This document shows positions 12,491 to 23,241 of a stretch of 64,000 nucleotides of DNA, in pieces (position 1 is the first letter of the stretch; each line of letters opens with the position of its first letter). Below the pieces are notes generated by a model. It was given only the letters and a program-made list of their open reading frames with translations. It ran no database searches and had not been told where the DNA came from. The translations under genes were made by a program, and so were the position numbers. Origin of the DNA: Paguma larvata (taxonomy: Eukaryota; Chordata; Mammalia; Carnivora; Viverridae); NCBI GenBank assembly GCA_030068075.1, contig CM057827.1, positions 73,050,500 to 73,114,499 on the forward strand, read 5' to 3'.

Positions 12491-12709
12491 AGTATTTTTC
12501 TTTATTCTTATCAGGATGTTACATTAAAGTAACCATCTTTCTATTATGAAAATTTGTGTTTAATAAAAATTAAAAAAAATATTTCAATTTGGGATTTATT
12601 TTACATTGTATTTCATAGCCATTTTGTTTCGGGGACCTCATTAATCTCTAGGAGTGGTTAGTTATGTAGTGGCTTACAGAGGACTTTCTATAAGTTCTTA
12701 TTTTCTTGT

Positions 12710-14240
12710 TTTAAAAAAATTAAAAGTTATTTATTTTTAAATTTGAGTATAGTTTACACTCAACATTATATTGGTTTCAGGTACAACATAGTGATTCAAA
12801 AACTTTTAAAATTTTAATTCTAGTATAGTCATCATATAGTGTTATATTGGTGTTAGATGTATTATGTAGTGATTCATCATTCCATTCATTACTCAGTGCT
12901 TGTCAATAATTTGTTATGCTATGCACACCACAAGTGTAGCTACCACTTGTCACCATACAACGCTATTACAATACCATTGACTATATTCCCTATTATGTGC
13001 CTTTTATTCTCATGACTTATTCATTCCATAACTGAAGCCTATATCTCCCATTCACCTGCACTGATTTGCCCATCCCCCTATCCCACTCCCTTCTGGCAAC
13101 CATCAGTTCGTTCTCTGTATTTATAGGTCTGATTCTGCTTTTTCTTTGTTTATTTATTTGTTTTTTTTTTTTTTTTTTAGATTCCACACAGAAGTGAAAT
13201 CATATAGTACTTGCCTTTCTTTGTCTGACTTTTTTCACATAGTATAATACCTTTTAGGTTCATCCATTGTAACAAATGGCAATATCTCATCTTTTTTATG
13301 GGCGAATAATATTCCATTGCATGTATATACTATGTCTTCTTGACCTATTCATTTATTGATGGATGCTTAGGTTGCTTCCATATCTTGGCTATTGTAAATA
13401 ATGCTGTAATTGACATTAGGAATGAATCTTTCTTTTGAATTAGTATTTTTTTGGGGGGGGGGTAAATACCCAGTACTGGAATTATTGGATTATATGGTAT
13501 TTTTATTATTAATTTTTTGAGGAAACTCCATACTGTTTTCCACAGTGTCCATACCAATTTACATTGCCACTAACAGTGTGTCTATAGACTATGTGTCTAT
13601 TTTTGTGCCAGTACCATACTGTTTGATTATTACAGCTTTGTGGTATATTTCAAAATCTACCTATGTGACACCTCTAGCTTTAATATTCTTCCTTAGGATT
13701 GCTTTGGCTATTTGAAGTCTTTTGTGGTTCTCTATAAATTTTAGAATCATTTGTTCTAGTTCTATGAAAAATGCTGTTGGTATTTCCATAGGGACTGAAT
13801 CCATAGATTGCTTTGGGTAGTATGGACATTTTAACAGTATTACTTCTTCCAAAACATGAGCATGGAATATCTTTCTATTTGTGTCGTCTTCAATTTCTTT
13901 CATGAATATTTTATAATTTTCAGAGTATAGGTCTTTCACCCCCTTAGTGATGTTTATTCCTAGGTATCTTGTTCCTTTTGGTGCAGCTGTAATAATTGGG
14001 ATTGTTTTCTTAATTTCTCTCTCTACACTTATTAATGTATAGAAACTCAATTGATTTCCCAAAATTATTTTTGTGTCCTGAAAATTTACTGATTTAATTT
14101 ATTCGAATAGTTTTTTGGTAGAGTCTTTAGGGCATTTTAGGCATCGTATCATGTCATCTACAAATAGTGACAGTTTATCTTCTTCCTTACCAACACAGAA
14201 GCTTTTTATTAGAAGCACTTTTATTTTGTATCCTGAGGTG
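12710..14240 (-). mobile_element. Older LINE-1, antisense, 3' end (copy A)
   Basis: The minus strand shows an L1 3' UTR (12710-13330) and the C-terminal ORF2 region, with many stops and a small poly-T/G tract at 13446-13462. Copy B has the same element at 51103-52640. Confidence 0.85.
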
Positions 14241-14820
14241 TACTTACAAAAAGACAATGCCCTGTGTTTAGCTATGCTTACAACTTCTTTCACATGGCAC
14301 AGATCCATGCTTAGGCACATGCTACTTCCCATGATCTTTCGTAGTATTTGGTCCTTCCCCTCTCATTGCATGTGTATCAACTATTAAAAAGGAAAACCCT
14401 TGCAACTTTATTACGTCTCTCTATCATGAGACTGTGAGGCCTATGAGGGAAGTAAATGTCTCTTATGTACTTTTGGATCAAATTTATTTCCAGGCTCAAT
14501 GTCTTGGGTTGTAGTGCTCAACAACAAAAACAAGAATATATAGCTGAAGAATGAGAGATAAGATGTCTGAATAAAAATGTTATAAGGCAGTTATAGTTTG
14601 TCACAGTAGAAATAGGGTTTCTATTTGTAGAAACCGTAAGAGGAAAAAGACATGTCTCATATTTTCTCTGAAGTACCCAAAAGTCTGAATGAAGAAATGT
14701 TAAGATATTCTTTGGGCCCTACTTCAAATTTTCAATAAATGCATAGACTTCTAAGGATTCCAAGAATTGTTGGGGGGTGGGAACTATTTTTTAGATCTAA
14801 TTACCAGAAAATTGCTCTAG
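14241..14820. other. Intergenic, nothing recognised
   Basis: No gene or repeat identified. The same DNA is at 52641-53205 in copy B. Confidence 0.6.
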
Positions 14821-14921
14821 AGGTGCCTGGGTGGCTCAGTCAGCTAAACTTCTGACTCTTGATTTTGGCTCAGGTCATGGTTTGTGAGTTTGAAAGTGTG
14901 GAGCCTGATTGGGATATTCCA

Positions 14922-14961
<40 letters not shown>

Positions 14962-15010
14962 CCCCTGTGTCTACCACCCCCCCCGCCCAAGTAAATAAAA
15001 TAAAATAAGA
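14821..15010 (+). mobile_element. CAN-SINE with (CT)n expansion (copy A)
   Basis: Head AGGTGCCTGGGTGGCTCAGT, middle CT microsatellite at about 14923-14961, and a tail of AAATAAAATAAAATAAG. Partner at 53206-53402 with a different CT length. Confidence 0.9.
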
Positions 15011-15065
15011 ACATTAATATAGAAAGTTATTCCTTGTTTAAAAACAATTGTATTATTATTTATTT

Positions 15066-15524
15066 TATTTTATTATTTTTTTTTATTATAATAGTTTATT
15101 TTTAAATTGGTTTACATATAACACCCAGTGTTCATCCCAACATGTGCCCTTTTTAATGCCCATCACCCCCTCTCCCCCCTCCCTCATCCCCCTCACCCTC
15201 AGTTTTTTCTTAGTCTTTGAGAGTCTCTTATGTTTTATCTCCCTCCCTCTCTGTGTCTTTTTTTTCTTTCCCCTCTTCCCCTCCCCCTGGTTTTTGCTTA
15301 GTTTCACAAAGTCCACCTATTCGTGGAAACATATGGTATCTGTCTTTTTCTGACTGACTTATTTCACTTAACATAATACCCTCCAGTTCCATCCATGTTG
15401 CTACACATGGCCAGATTTCATTTTTTCTCATTGCCACGTAGTAGTCCATTGTATATAAGTACCATAACTTCTTTATCCATTCGTCTGTTGATGGGCACTT
15501 GGTCTCTTTCCATGATTTGGCTAT
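15066..15524 (-). mobile_element. 5'-truncated LINE-1, antisense (copy A only)
   Basis: The reverse complement of the same young L1 3' end found at 2263-2962, starting with a T-run (poly-A tail) on the plus strand. Copy B at 53455 lacks it. The target duplication is blurred by AT-rich flanks. Confidence 0.9.
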
Positions 15525-17984
15525 AATAATACATTCATATAGCAAAGAATTTTAAAGAGTTCAAAAGGGGGTTTAAAGAAAATGCCTCCTTTAGTCTCTT
15601 GTTCCTCAGACACTAAAGTCTTCTCACCTAAAGAAACCACTGTTCTCAGACTCTAGATCTTCTCCAGAAGATAGTCTATACATTTACATGAAAGGTAGTT
15701 ACTCTCAGCTACTCACCTCGCTTTCTTCACTCAACAATATATCGTGGATGTCAAATATACTTCAACAACAACAACAACAATACTAATAAGCCCCAAAATA
15801 TAGTATATCTTGGAGACACTGTAACATTACATTTAAGATTGAAGAGAGTATTCCATTGTATGACTGAACCATAGTTTACTTAACTAGTCTTCTATTAATG
15901 GAAACTGACATTTTTCTCAACATTTTGCAATATAATATGCTATTATACCAATAATGCAATGAATATTCTTATGCTTTCATCATTTTCCACATGTGTGAGG
16001 ATATCTGTAGACTGAGTAATTTAGAATTTGGGTTGCTCAGTTACCAGGAGTATGTCTTCTAAATTTTGATCAAAGTTGTCTAATTGTCCTATATAGAGTT
16101 GGTAAAATTTATACTTTTACCAGCAAGTGTCAGAGAAGCCACCGACCTCAACCATACAATGATTATCAAACTGCTTGAAGGTTGTCACTCTGTTAGGTTG
16201 AAAAATGAAATAGGCTTATTCTGCCTTTATTTTTTATGAATGAATTTGTGCTCTTAAGGATCTTTCTGTATGTTGTCTATTTCCTTTTGCTTATTTTCCT
16301 ATTAGGATATTGTACTGTTTTCTTACTGTTCATTGAGCTTTATGTATATTAAGGAAACATTGGCAAATAATTGAGACCTAAATTATTGATGGGTAAATAA
16401 TCGAAAGTCTTAAAGATGGAAATAAGGGATTAGTTGGTAGCAAAAAAGCAACTTGGGTTCATGAAAAAGTGGTCAATAGGAAATTTTTGTTTTTTGTCAT
16501 TAAAGTTATTATCTTCAGCACATCACTCCTGATTCCCAATCATCATTTTCTTCTTCTGCAGATCAGGTTGTGGAATTGGTGAAGACAGTTCAATATTAAG
16601 ATTACCTTTCATTTCAATATTAAGGTTCCTTACCTATGAGGGTGTTCAAGGGGATGCAAGTGACTTATACAACTCCTAAGGAAATACTTTTACTGATGTA
16701 CAATTGCTGAGCACCTCCCATACAAGAAAAAAAGCCTAAATCCGTTCTCTGTTGTTCTGATTTTACCTCTTATTTTACTGTAAGCAAGGATCTCCCTCCC
16801 CGACCTGCTTCCCCTTGGGAATCTGGAGCTGCTTGCAATGAACGGAAAGTAGGTCTATATCTCAGACTTGTGTTTATGCCAGTCCCTATAACCACTTGTC
16901 TCTGATTTGTCTCTGAGTTTTTGCATGGTTTTGCTACAAGATCATTTTTGGAAAGTGAAAGAAGTGAGACAGTGTGGAATGTAAGTGTATTAGAGGCAAT
17001 AGAAAATAATTTCTTGTTATGGGCATGACTTGTATTAAACTAACCTTGCCACCAAAAGTAACCATAAAATCTGGGCAGAATACCTAACACAGTCATTTGA
17101 AGGTACTGGAGAGCAATCAACACAGGGAAGACTTCAGGGGCTACAGTTCCAAGAGGGGAAGGACAAGGAAATGAGTTCCACATTCACCTTGGGTGCTTTT
17201 TCCTGAGTATGTTTGATAATTCACTGGATGGGGACTATGGGGGCATGGAGGAATGTGGGAAAGAATGGGGGGGAAGGAAGAATAAAGTCTCAAGAGAAAG
17301 CAGTAGTTTCACCGAACTGAGGAGATAAACGGTTTGGTGTGTGTGGCTGCTAAAGAAACTGGAGTTTGAGAAACATATCCTGGAGAGAGGAGGACCACAG
17401 AGAAGTGAGGCTCCACATATGATGCAGTATCTCTTCAAGACATTTTTTTAAAAATTTCTAAGCCATTAACGTGGAAATGGGATTTCAAGAAATCAAGCAT
17501 AAAGCAAAATTGGGAGTCTAAAGAGCTGAGCAGAAGTTTCAGGAGCATGGGGTCCAAGGAGTGCAGAAATAGGAAGCCAGGGCCCACTACAGTGAAGGGG
17601 CCCTGAAACAGTCCAGGCTCGCAGATGAGAGTCAGAAAGGCTGTGTTTGTGGAGTAAGAGTCACATTCCAGGAAGAAAGGCAAAACTGGCCTAAGCTAAT
17701 TTTATACTTAAGTGTAGTCCTTAAATGAGATCAAAGTGATTTGACTCTACTCTATCTTCTGCTATAAGAAAATATAACTTTTGTGAATTTACTATTCCCA
17801 TTGTCTTCACAAATTTTGAAATATGATGTTCAGCATTCAATTAAAGAACTGCATGCTAAGAAACAGGATAAATGATCAAAAACCTAGGGAAGCAGTAAAC
17901 AGCCGACACATGCATACAAATGCCTGAGGATTTTGGTTAATACTGGGATGAACAATTAGTGGAATAAACTAGTTTTTTAATGTT
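15525..17984. other. Intergenic; half of it unique to copy A
   Basis: A (CAA)n tract lies at about 15764-15781. From about 16235 the DNA has no counterpart in copy B, where (ATTTT)n stands instead. No gene signature found; small open frames near 17235-17683 lack any recognised domain. Confidence 0.55.
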
Positions 17985-18810
17985 CAACAATCACTAATCA
18001 TCAGGGGAATGTAAACCAAAACTACAATGAGATATACCACCCTCACAGCTGGCAGAATGGCAAAAATTTAAAACACAAGAAACAACAAGTGTTGGTGAGG
18101 AAATGGAGAAGAAAAGAACCCTTGTGCACCGTTGGTGGGAATGTAAATTGGTGCAGCCACTGTGGAAAACAATATGGAGGTTCCTCAAAAATTAAAAATA
18201 GAAGTACCATATGATCCACCTCTTCCACTACTGGATATTCAACCAGGGAAAAGAAAAACACTAACTTGACATATGCATCCTAAGACATGGGAGCAACCTA
18301 AGTCTCCATCAGGAGATGAGTGGATAAGGAAAATACTCACAATGGAATATTACACAGCCAAAAAAGGATGAGATCTTTTCATTTGATTCAACATAGATGG
18401 ACCTAGAGATTATTTTGCCAAGTGAAATACGTCTGACAGAGAAGCACAAATACCATATGATTCCACTCAAAAATGGTATTTTAAAAATGGACAAACACAC
18501 ATAAAGCAGAATCAGACTGAAAAATACCGAGAATAAACTGATGGTTGCAGGGGGGAGAGGAATGGGAGTTTGGAAAAATGGGTGAAGAGGAGAGAAAGAT
18601 ACAAGCTTCCAGTAATGGAATGAGTGCATCACAGGAATAAAGCAGAGCATAAGGAATACAATCAATGATCTAGTAATAGCGTTTAATGAGACAGATGGCA
18701 CTGATATTTGTGGTGAACATAGCATAGTGTATAAGCTTCTCAAACAGCTAAGTATTATGCCTGAAACTAATGTAATATTGTGTATCAACTATAGTCAAAT
18801 AAGTTTTTTT
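17985..18810 (+). mobile_element. Older LINE-1 3' end, sense
   Basis: End of ORF2 (GGTGCAGCCACTGTGGAAAA, GGTTCCTCAAAAATTAAAA) and 3' UTR ending just downstream of the OR11G2-like gene A. Copy B keeps only the last part (60553-60740). Confidence 0.85.
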
Positions 18811-18925
18811 AACTATTTTTTTTTTACCAGAAAATAAGTTAAATACAATTTTTGTTAATGTTTGTAAGTAAGTTAAATATTATACTGGGCTGTAACTTCC
18901 CAAGAGGCTTTTTGATAAACAGCTT

Positions 18926-19861
18926 TTATATTTCCAGAAGGTTTTTCAGGGCATTTTTAATATCTTTGTTCCTAAGACTGTATATTACTGGATTAAGGAG
19001 TGGGGTCACGACAGAGTAAAACAGAGTCACAATCTTCTGTGTTCCAGCTTTGTTCCCAGATGTTGGGCTCCCATACATGACCATCACTGAGCCATAGAAC
19101 AGTGAAACCACAGCCAGATGAGACCCACAGGTGGAGAAAGCCTTTCTTCTCCCAGCCGCTGAAGGGACTTCCAATACTGCTCTTAGGACCAGAGCATAGG
19201 TTCCCATGATGAAGAGAAAGAGAATGATGGCGGGCAGAGGACTTAAAGTGGAGAAGATAATCTCTATTACGGGAGCTTTTTTGCACGTGAGTGTTAGAAG
19301 AGGACCCGGATCACATAGGAAGTGGTCAATAATCCTGGACCCACAGAAGGACATTTGGGACACGATGATGATGGGAATCAAGAACCAGAGGAAACCAGAT
19401 ACCCAGCAGCTGACCACAAGATTGGTGCAGAGACGTCCAGTCATAATGGTTGGATAGTGTAGAGGCCGACAGACGGCAAGGTACCGATCAAATGCCATAA
19501 TGGCCAAGAAAAAGCATTCTGTAGAACCCAAGGAGAAGAAAAAGTAGAACTGGAGAAAGCACCCAGAGAAGGAGATGATCTTGGTGTCAGAGAGGAAGTT
19601 GGCCAACATGTTGGGGACAGTGGAGGTGACATAGCAGATCTCTAGGAAGGAGAAGTTGGCGAGCAAGATGTACATGGGGGTGTGGAGTCTCTGATCCCAG
19701 CGCACAGCACAGATGATAGACCCATTGCCCATGAGGGTCAGGAGGTAGACAATAGAGAAGAGCACAAAGAGGAGGATCTGGCCCTCCCTGGAGGAAGGGA
19801 ATCCCAGGAGGATGAAGCCAGTGATGGTGCTGGAGGTGTTGGGGGTGTTGTATATTTTCAT
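18926..19861 (-). CDS. OR11G2-like: Intact olfactory receptor, OR11G2-like (copy A)
   Basis: An uninterrupted 311-codon reading frame on the minus strand, ATG at 19861 and TAA at 18926-18928, encodes a class II (tetrapod-type) olfactory receptor. This is an odorant-sensing seven-helix GPCR that would couple to Golf in olfactory cilia. Visible hallmarks: N-glycosylation site N8-T-S near the N terminus; G-N46-G in TM1; PMY at 62-64; conserved C101 at the start of TM3; the MAFDRYLAVCRPLHY block at 122-136; extracellular loop 2 cysteines at 173, 183 and 193; KAFSTCGSHL at 240-249; and PLLNPVIYSLRN at 287-298. The length is normal for the family. The overall sequence resembles human OR11G2 as I remember it. 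A splice acceptor (TTTTTACAG) lies 12 nt upstream of the ATG, as expected for an OR with a non-coding 5' exon. It differs from copy B (60850-61785) at 17 residues by my count. The ligand is unknown. Intactness is seen; expression is not. Confidence 0.95.
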   Translation of the reverse strand: MKIYNTPNTSSTITGFILLGFPSSREGQILLFVLFSIVYLLTLMGNGSIICAVRWDQRLHTPMYILLANFSFLEICYVTSTVPNMLANFLSDTKIISFSGCFLQFYFFFSLGSTECFFLAIMAFDRYLAVCRPLHYPTIMTGRLCTNLVVSCWVSGFLWFLIPIIIVSQMSFCGSRIIDHFLCDPGPLLTLTCKKAPVIEIIFSTLSPLPAIILFLFIMGTYALVLRAVLEVPSAAGRRKAFSTCGSHLAVVSLFYGSVMVMYGSPTSGNKAGTQKIVTLFYSVVTPLLNPVIYSLRNKDIKNALKNLLEI

Positions 19862-19873
19862 GTGTCTGGGAGC
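19862..19873 (-). promoter_or_regulatory. 5' UTR piece and splice acceptor of OR11G2-like copy A
   Basis: Reading the minus strand, a pyrimidine-rich stretch ending TTTTTACAG is followed after 12 nt by the start codon. OR genes usually carry the whole coding region in one exon preceded by one or more 5' UTR exons, so this is the likely acceptor of the coding exon. The same bases are present in copy B at 61786-61797. The matching donor and upstream exon were not identified. Confidence 0.6.
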
Positions 19874-21780
19874 TGTAAAAAGACCCTCAGATTATTGAAT
19901 GACTATAAAGACAGATGAGGACTCAGATTATATTTAAACCATTTTGGGAAAGAAAATAAAGACATATAGGTTAATATTTACCTTTTTTCTTTGAAATTGA
20001 AATGATTGACGTGGTTTGCTTTTTATTCTCTTTCACATTTTCACTGGACTCAAGGAAATTTTGGTTAGAATTGAGAAGGTCTTGAAAAAGAGTGTTATAG
20101 AGGTGTTTTCAGGTTATATTAGACCTTATGCTTAATAGAGTTTCTATCCACCTACTTACCTACCTATTATCTCAAAATGGAATTTTTCCATTTGTAAAGG
20201 GGGTGACATCATGGCAGTTGTGTCAGACTGAGTCAAACTCTAGTTATGTAACACAAACTCAGACCTTTTTGAATGACTTCTTTTACATGACTTTAAGCTG
20301 TCTTTATTAGAAGTAAATGATTACATTATCAATTTAATACTATCATATGCCAATTTCATGTGTAAAATAGTCAAGTCAACTGGAGGGAAGTAACCTTAGT
20401 TTCTGTTGTGTTGGAACAGCAATTGTAGCATCCAGTTGTCCAAAGTGAAAGAATTGTTAATAGGCCACGTTGAAACAAGTGTGTGCTTACCTCAAAAAGA
20501 AGTATGAATTTGCATAGTCTATGGTTATAGATTGAATCCTTTTCCAAAAATGCAAGCTATGGATGTTACTGATAACATGGAATTCTAAATAGCAGTGGAT
20601 TAGTAGGGGATGCAGAGCTAAAATTTTACTCTACCTCCAATAACTACTTGGGATCATCTCAAAGCAGAGTGGCTTTTAAAGGTTGAATATAAACATAATG
20701 CCTTTTTAAAATTCTAAATGAGTAAGAGTACCTTTGATGAACAACCATGCACACAGGCCTTGTAGTTAGTTAGAATCATGTGTAAAAAAAATGTATAAAT
20801 GAGTAACATGAAGAAAGTTGTGTCCTTCAAGGCTTCTTTTGTTATGTTAAATCCATATTTTGCTTTTTGAAATTTGGAACATAGACCCAGAGAAAGCCTA
20901 ATAATTTCTTACTAGGAGTAGTCATGTTCTAGGAAATCTGAAGGGTTGGGAGCAAAAGGTGGCAGCAGCCAGATGACACCCCATCTCAAGGATTAAGTGT
21001 GGGCACATAGAATCTTGTGTTGGAGGAAGAATGCATTGTGTCAGGTGGGGATGAGACTGGGGGGTTATAACACAATACGTATTCTTTTAAAACACTTTCT
21101 GCATCATTTAAAACTGAGAACCCCTTTATTCCAATGCCATGGGGGATTCCTGAGGACCATAGGATCTCTAAAGATCTGCTTGATTCTATTATGTATAGAA
21201 ACTAGAATGGGGTCTAAGGGACCCTACTCTTGATGGGGGGAAAGTAGGCTAGATTCTGGTACGTGCACTATGAATTTTCACTTTCTAGAAATTTCTTCCT
21301 TTTCTGCTTTTAAACTTCTTTGTCTATGGGCCCACTAAATTTCTGAGACCACATATTTATCTTTTATAAGGGGGAGTTGGAAGCAGACTACAGAAGTATC
21401 TAACATGTTTTAAAAGTCGTTATGTACCAGCTTCACTCGTGATTAAGGACATTAAGCATTTTTTTTTTTTGCAGCACACCTTGCAGTGTGTTTTCGAAGT
21501 TATATTGGAGTCACATGAGCCCACTGATAGCTAAAGAGTAAAAACAGGGACACACAGGACGCATTCTGCTGTGTGTAAAGGTCCTTGATGGATTCTGAAA
21601 AAGATTAAGTCCGAAAGTCTAGTACCAATTCAGAGCAAGGTAACTTAATTATGGTCAATTAAAAACATATGATACTAATAATGATTAGTATTTTCGACCA
21701 GAGCTGATTTGCCAGAGTTTGTGAAATATCATTTAGGAGTAAGTGTCTGCTCAACAATCTAATAATTGGGCCCTTGGATT
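19874..21780. other. Upstream region of OR11G2-like copy A
   Basis: About 1.9 kb without recognised genes or clear repeats. It must contain the non-coding 5' exon and promoter if the gene is expressed. Closely matched by 61798-63710. Confidence 0.6.
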
Positions 21781-22050
21781 AAAAGTTTAAGAACTCTTTG
21801 TGAGACTAAGCAAAAACCAGGGGGAGGGGAAGAGGGGAAAGAAAAAAAATGACACAGAGAGGGAGGGAGATAAAACATAAGAGACTCTCAAAGACTAAGA
21901 ACTAACTGAGGGTGAGGGGGATGGGGGGGGGAGAGGGGGTGATGGGCATTAAAAAAGGGCACATGTTGGGATGAACACTGGGTGTTTTATGTAAACCAAT
22001 TTGAAAATAAACTATTATAAATGAAAAAAAAAAAGTTTAAGAACTCTTTG
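21781..22050 (+). mobile_element. Very short LINE-1 3' end with 20-bp target duplication (copy A only)
   Basis: About 230 bp of L1 3' UTR with an A tail (21801-22030) between two copies of AAAAGTTTAAGAACTCTTTG (21781-21800 and 22031-22050). Copy B shows the empty site at about 63717-63735. Confidence 0.97.
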
Positions 22051-22302
22051 TTTTTCCCCCTGTTAGAACCTACTTCAGTGTAGTATTTCCTCCCCTTCTC
22101 TAACCCTAGTGTCTAGTTCATCAGCAATTCCTGTTCATTTGTCTCCAAAATAAGTCTCAGGTCCAGCCAATTCTCTGTAGTTCAAGCTGTCTTCTTTTCT
22201 CCACTGGACCACTGTGATGCTGTCCTAACTGCTTCCGGCTTACACCCTTGCACTCTACAACCTCCTATCCATGCCAGAATGACTACTTAAAAAAGAAAAT
22301 CG

Positions 22303-22523
22303 GGGGCACCTGGGTGGCTCAGTCGGTTGAGCTGCCGACTTCGGCTCAGGTCGTGATCTCACGGTCTGTGGTTTCAAGCCCGGCGTCGGGCTCTGTGCTG
22401 ACGGCTCAGAGCCTGGAACCTCCTTCGGATTCTGTGTCTCCCTCTCTCTCTGCCCTTCTCCTGATCATGCACTGTCTCTCTGTCTGTCAAAAATAAATAA
22501 ACATTAAAAAAAATAAAAAAAAA
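22303..22523 (+). mobile_element. Young CAN-SINE, SINEC_Fc-like (copy A only)
   Basis: The best-preserved SINE of the window: GGGGGCACCTGGGTGGCTCA head, TTCGGCTCAGGTCGTGATCT, CTCTCTGCCC and an AAATAAATAAACATT tail. Copy B is empty at the corresponding place near its end. Confidence 0.95.
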
Positions 22524-22925
22524 TCGTATCAGTCCTTTTTCTTGCATACAGTTTTCAATTACCTACCCAAAGCACTTAGAATAAAATAAAAATCTCCAAA
22601 CTAGGGTCTTTGATTTGATTCACTTAATATCCCAAACCTCATCTCATGATACTGTTAATCAAACACACACACATATACGTACTTTCTCTTTCCCTCAAAC
22701 TCACATGCCCACACACATACACATACACTCTGTTGTGCAAAGGAGGCACACAGATACTTCACTAACATAAAGTCTTCAAATAAAAAACAGGGTTCCACAA
22801 ACAGAGGGGTTACCGGTGTACATTATCCCCTGTGCTGATCTCCCTGGGAGATACACATCCTTGGATTATACCCATATAGGCCATCATTTCAGTAGAGAGG
22901 GACCCATTTCTGCAAGGTTTTACAC
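22524..22925. other. Intergenic with small CA microsatellite
   Basis: A short (CA)n run at about 22663-22673 and nearby CACACA tracts; otherwise nothing recognised. Confidence 0.5.
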
Positions 22926-23241
22926 TAAGGGTCAGCAAGCTTTTTCTTAAAAATTTTAGCTTGCAGGCAATATAGTGTCTATCACAACTACTCACCTTTG
23001 CTGTTGTGTGAAAACAGTCACAAACAATGCCTAAATGAATGCACGTGTCTGTGTTCCGATAAACTGTTATTTATGTCCACTGAAATTTGAGTTTCATATA
23101 AGTTTCATGTGTCACAGAATGTTATTCATATATTGATTTTCAAATTTATGTTAAACATGTAAAACTTCTTAGTTCATTGCCCATACAAAAACAGGCAGCA
23201 GGCCAGATTTGGGTCATTGGTCATAATTTTCTAACTCCTGC
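22926..23241 (+). mobile_element. hAT-type MER DNA transposon fossil
   Basis: Begins with AGGGTCAGCAAGCTTTTTCT and ends near CTAACTCCTG, with a conserved CAACTACTCA and an internal AAAAACAGGCAGCAGGCCAG. This is the layout of the ancient mammalian non-autonomous hAT elements with GGGTCGGCAAAC-type ends. Exact subfamily not assigned. Confidence 0.65.

Larger units (their letters stand above)
1..22530 (+). repeat. Segmental duplication, copy A (truncated by the window start)
   Basis: The whole interval can be followed, in order and orientation, in 40828-64000. Anchors (A/B): 1/40828, 2247/43069, 6540/47145, 8400/48980, 11010/51010, 15055/53455, 15958/60254, 19861/61785, 22290/63985. Identity is high in unique DNA (a few percent difference by eye). 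Copy A alone carries LINE-1 pieces at 2263-2962, 15066-15524 and 21801-22030 and a SINE at 22303-22523. It keeps three segments that B lacks (9441-9983, 11025-12640, 16235-18625). Confidence 0.95.

Noticed and set aside
14923..14961. CT tract as a possible regulatory element
   Set aside because: It is the microsatellite part of a CAN-SINE and varies in length between copies.
18309..18788. 159-codon open frame on the minus strand
   Set aside because: Antisense of an old LINE-1 3' end; no matching domain and lost in copy B.
22303..22380. tRNA-like sequence with B-box
   Set aside because: It is the tRNA-derived head of a CAN-SINE, not a tRNA gene. The same applies to the other SINEs.
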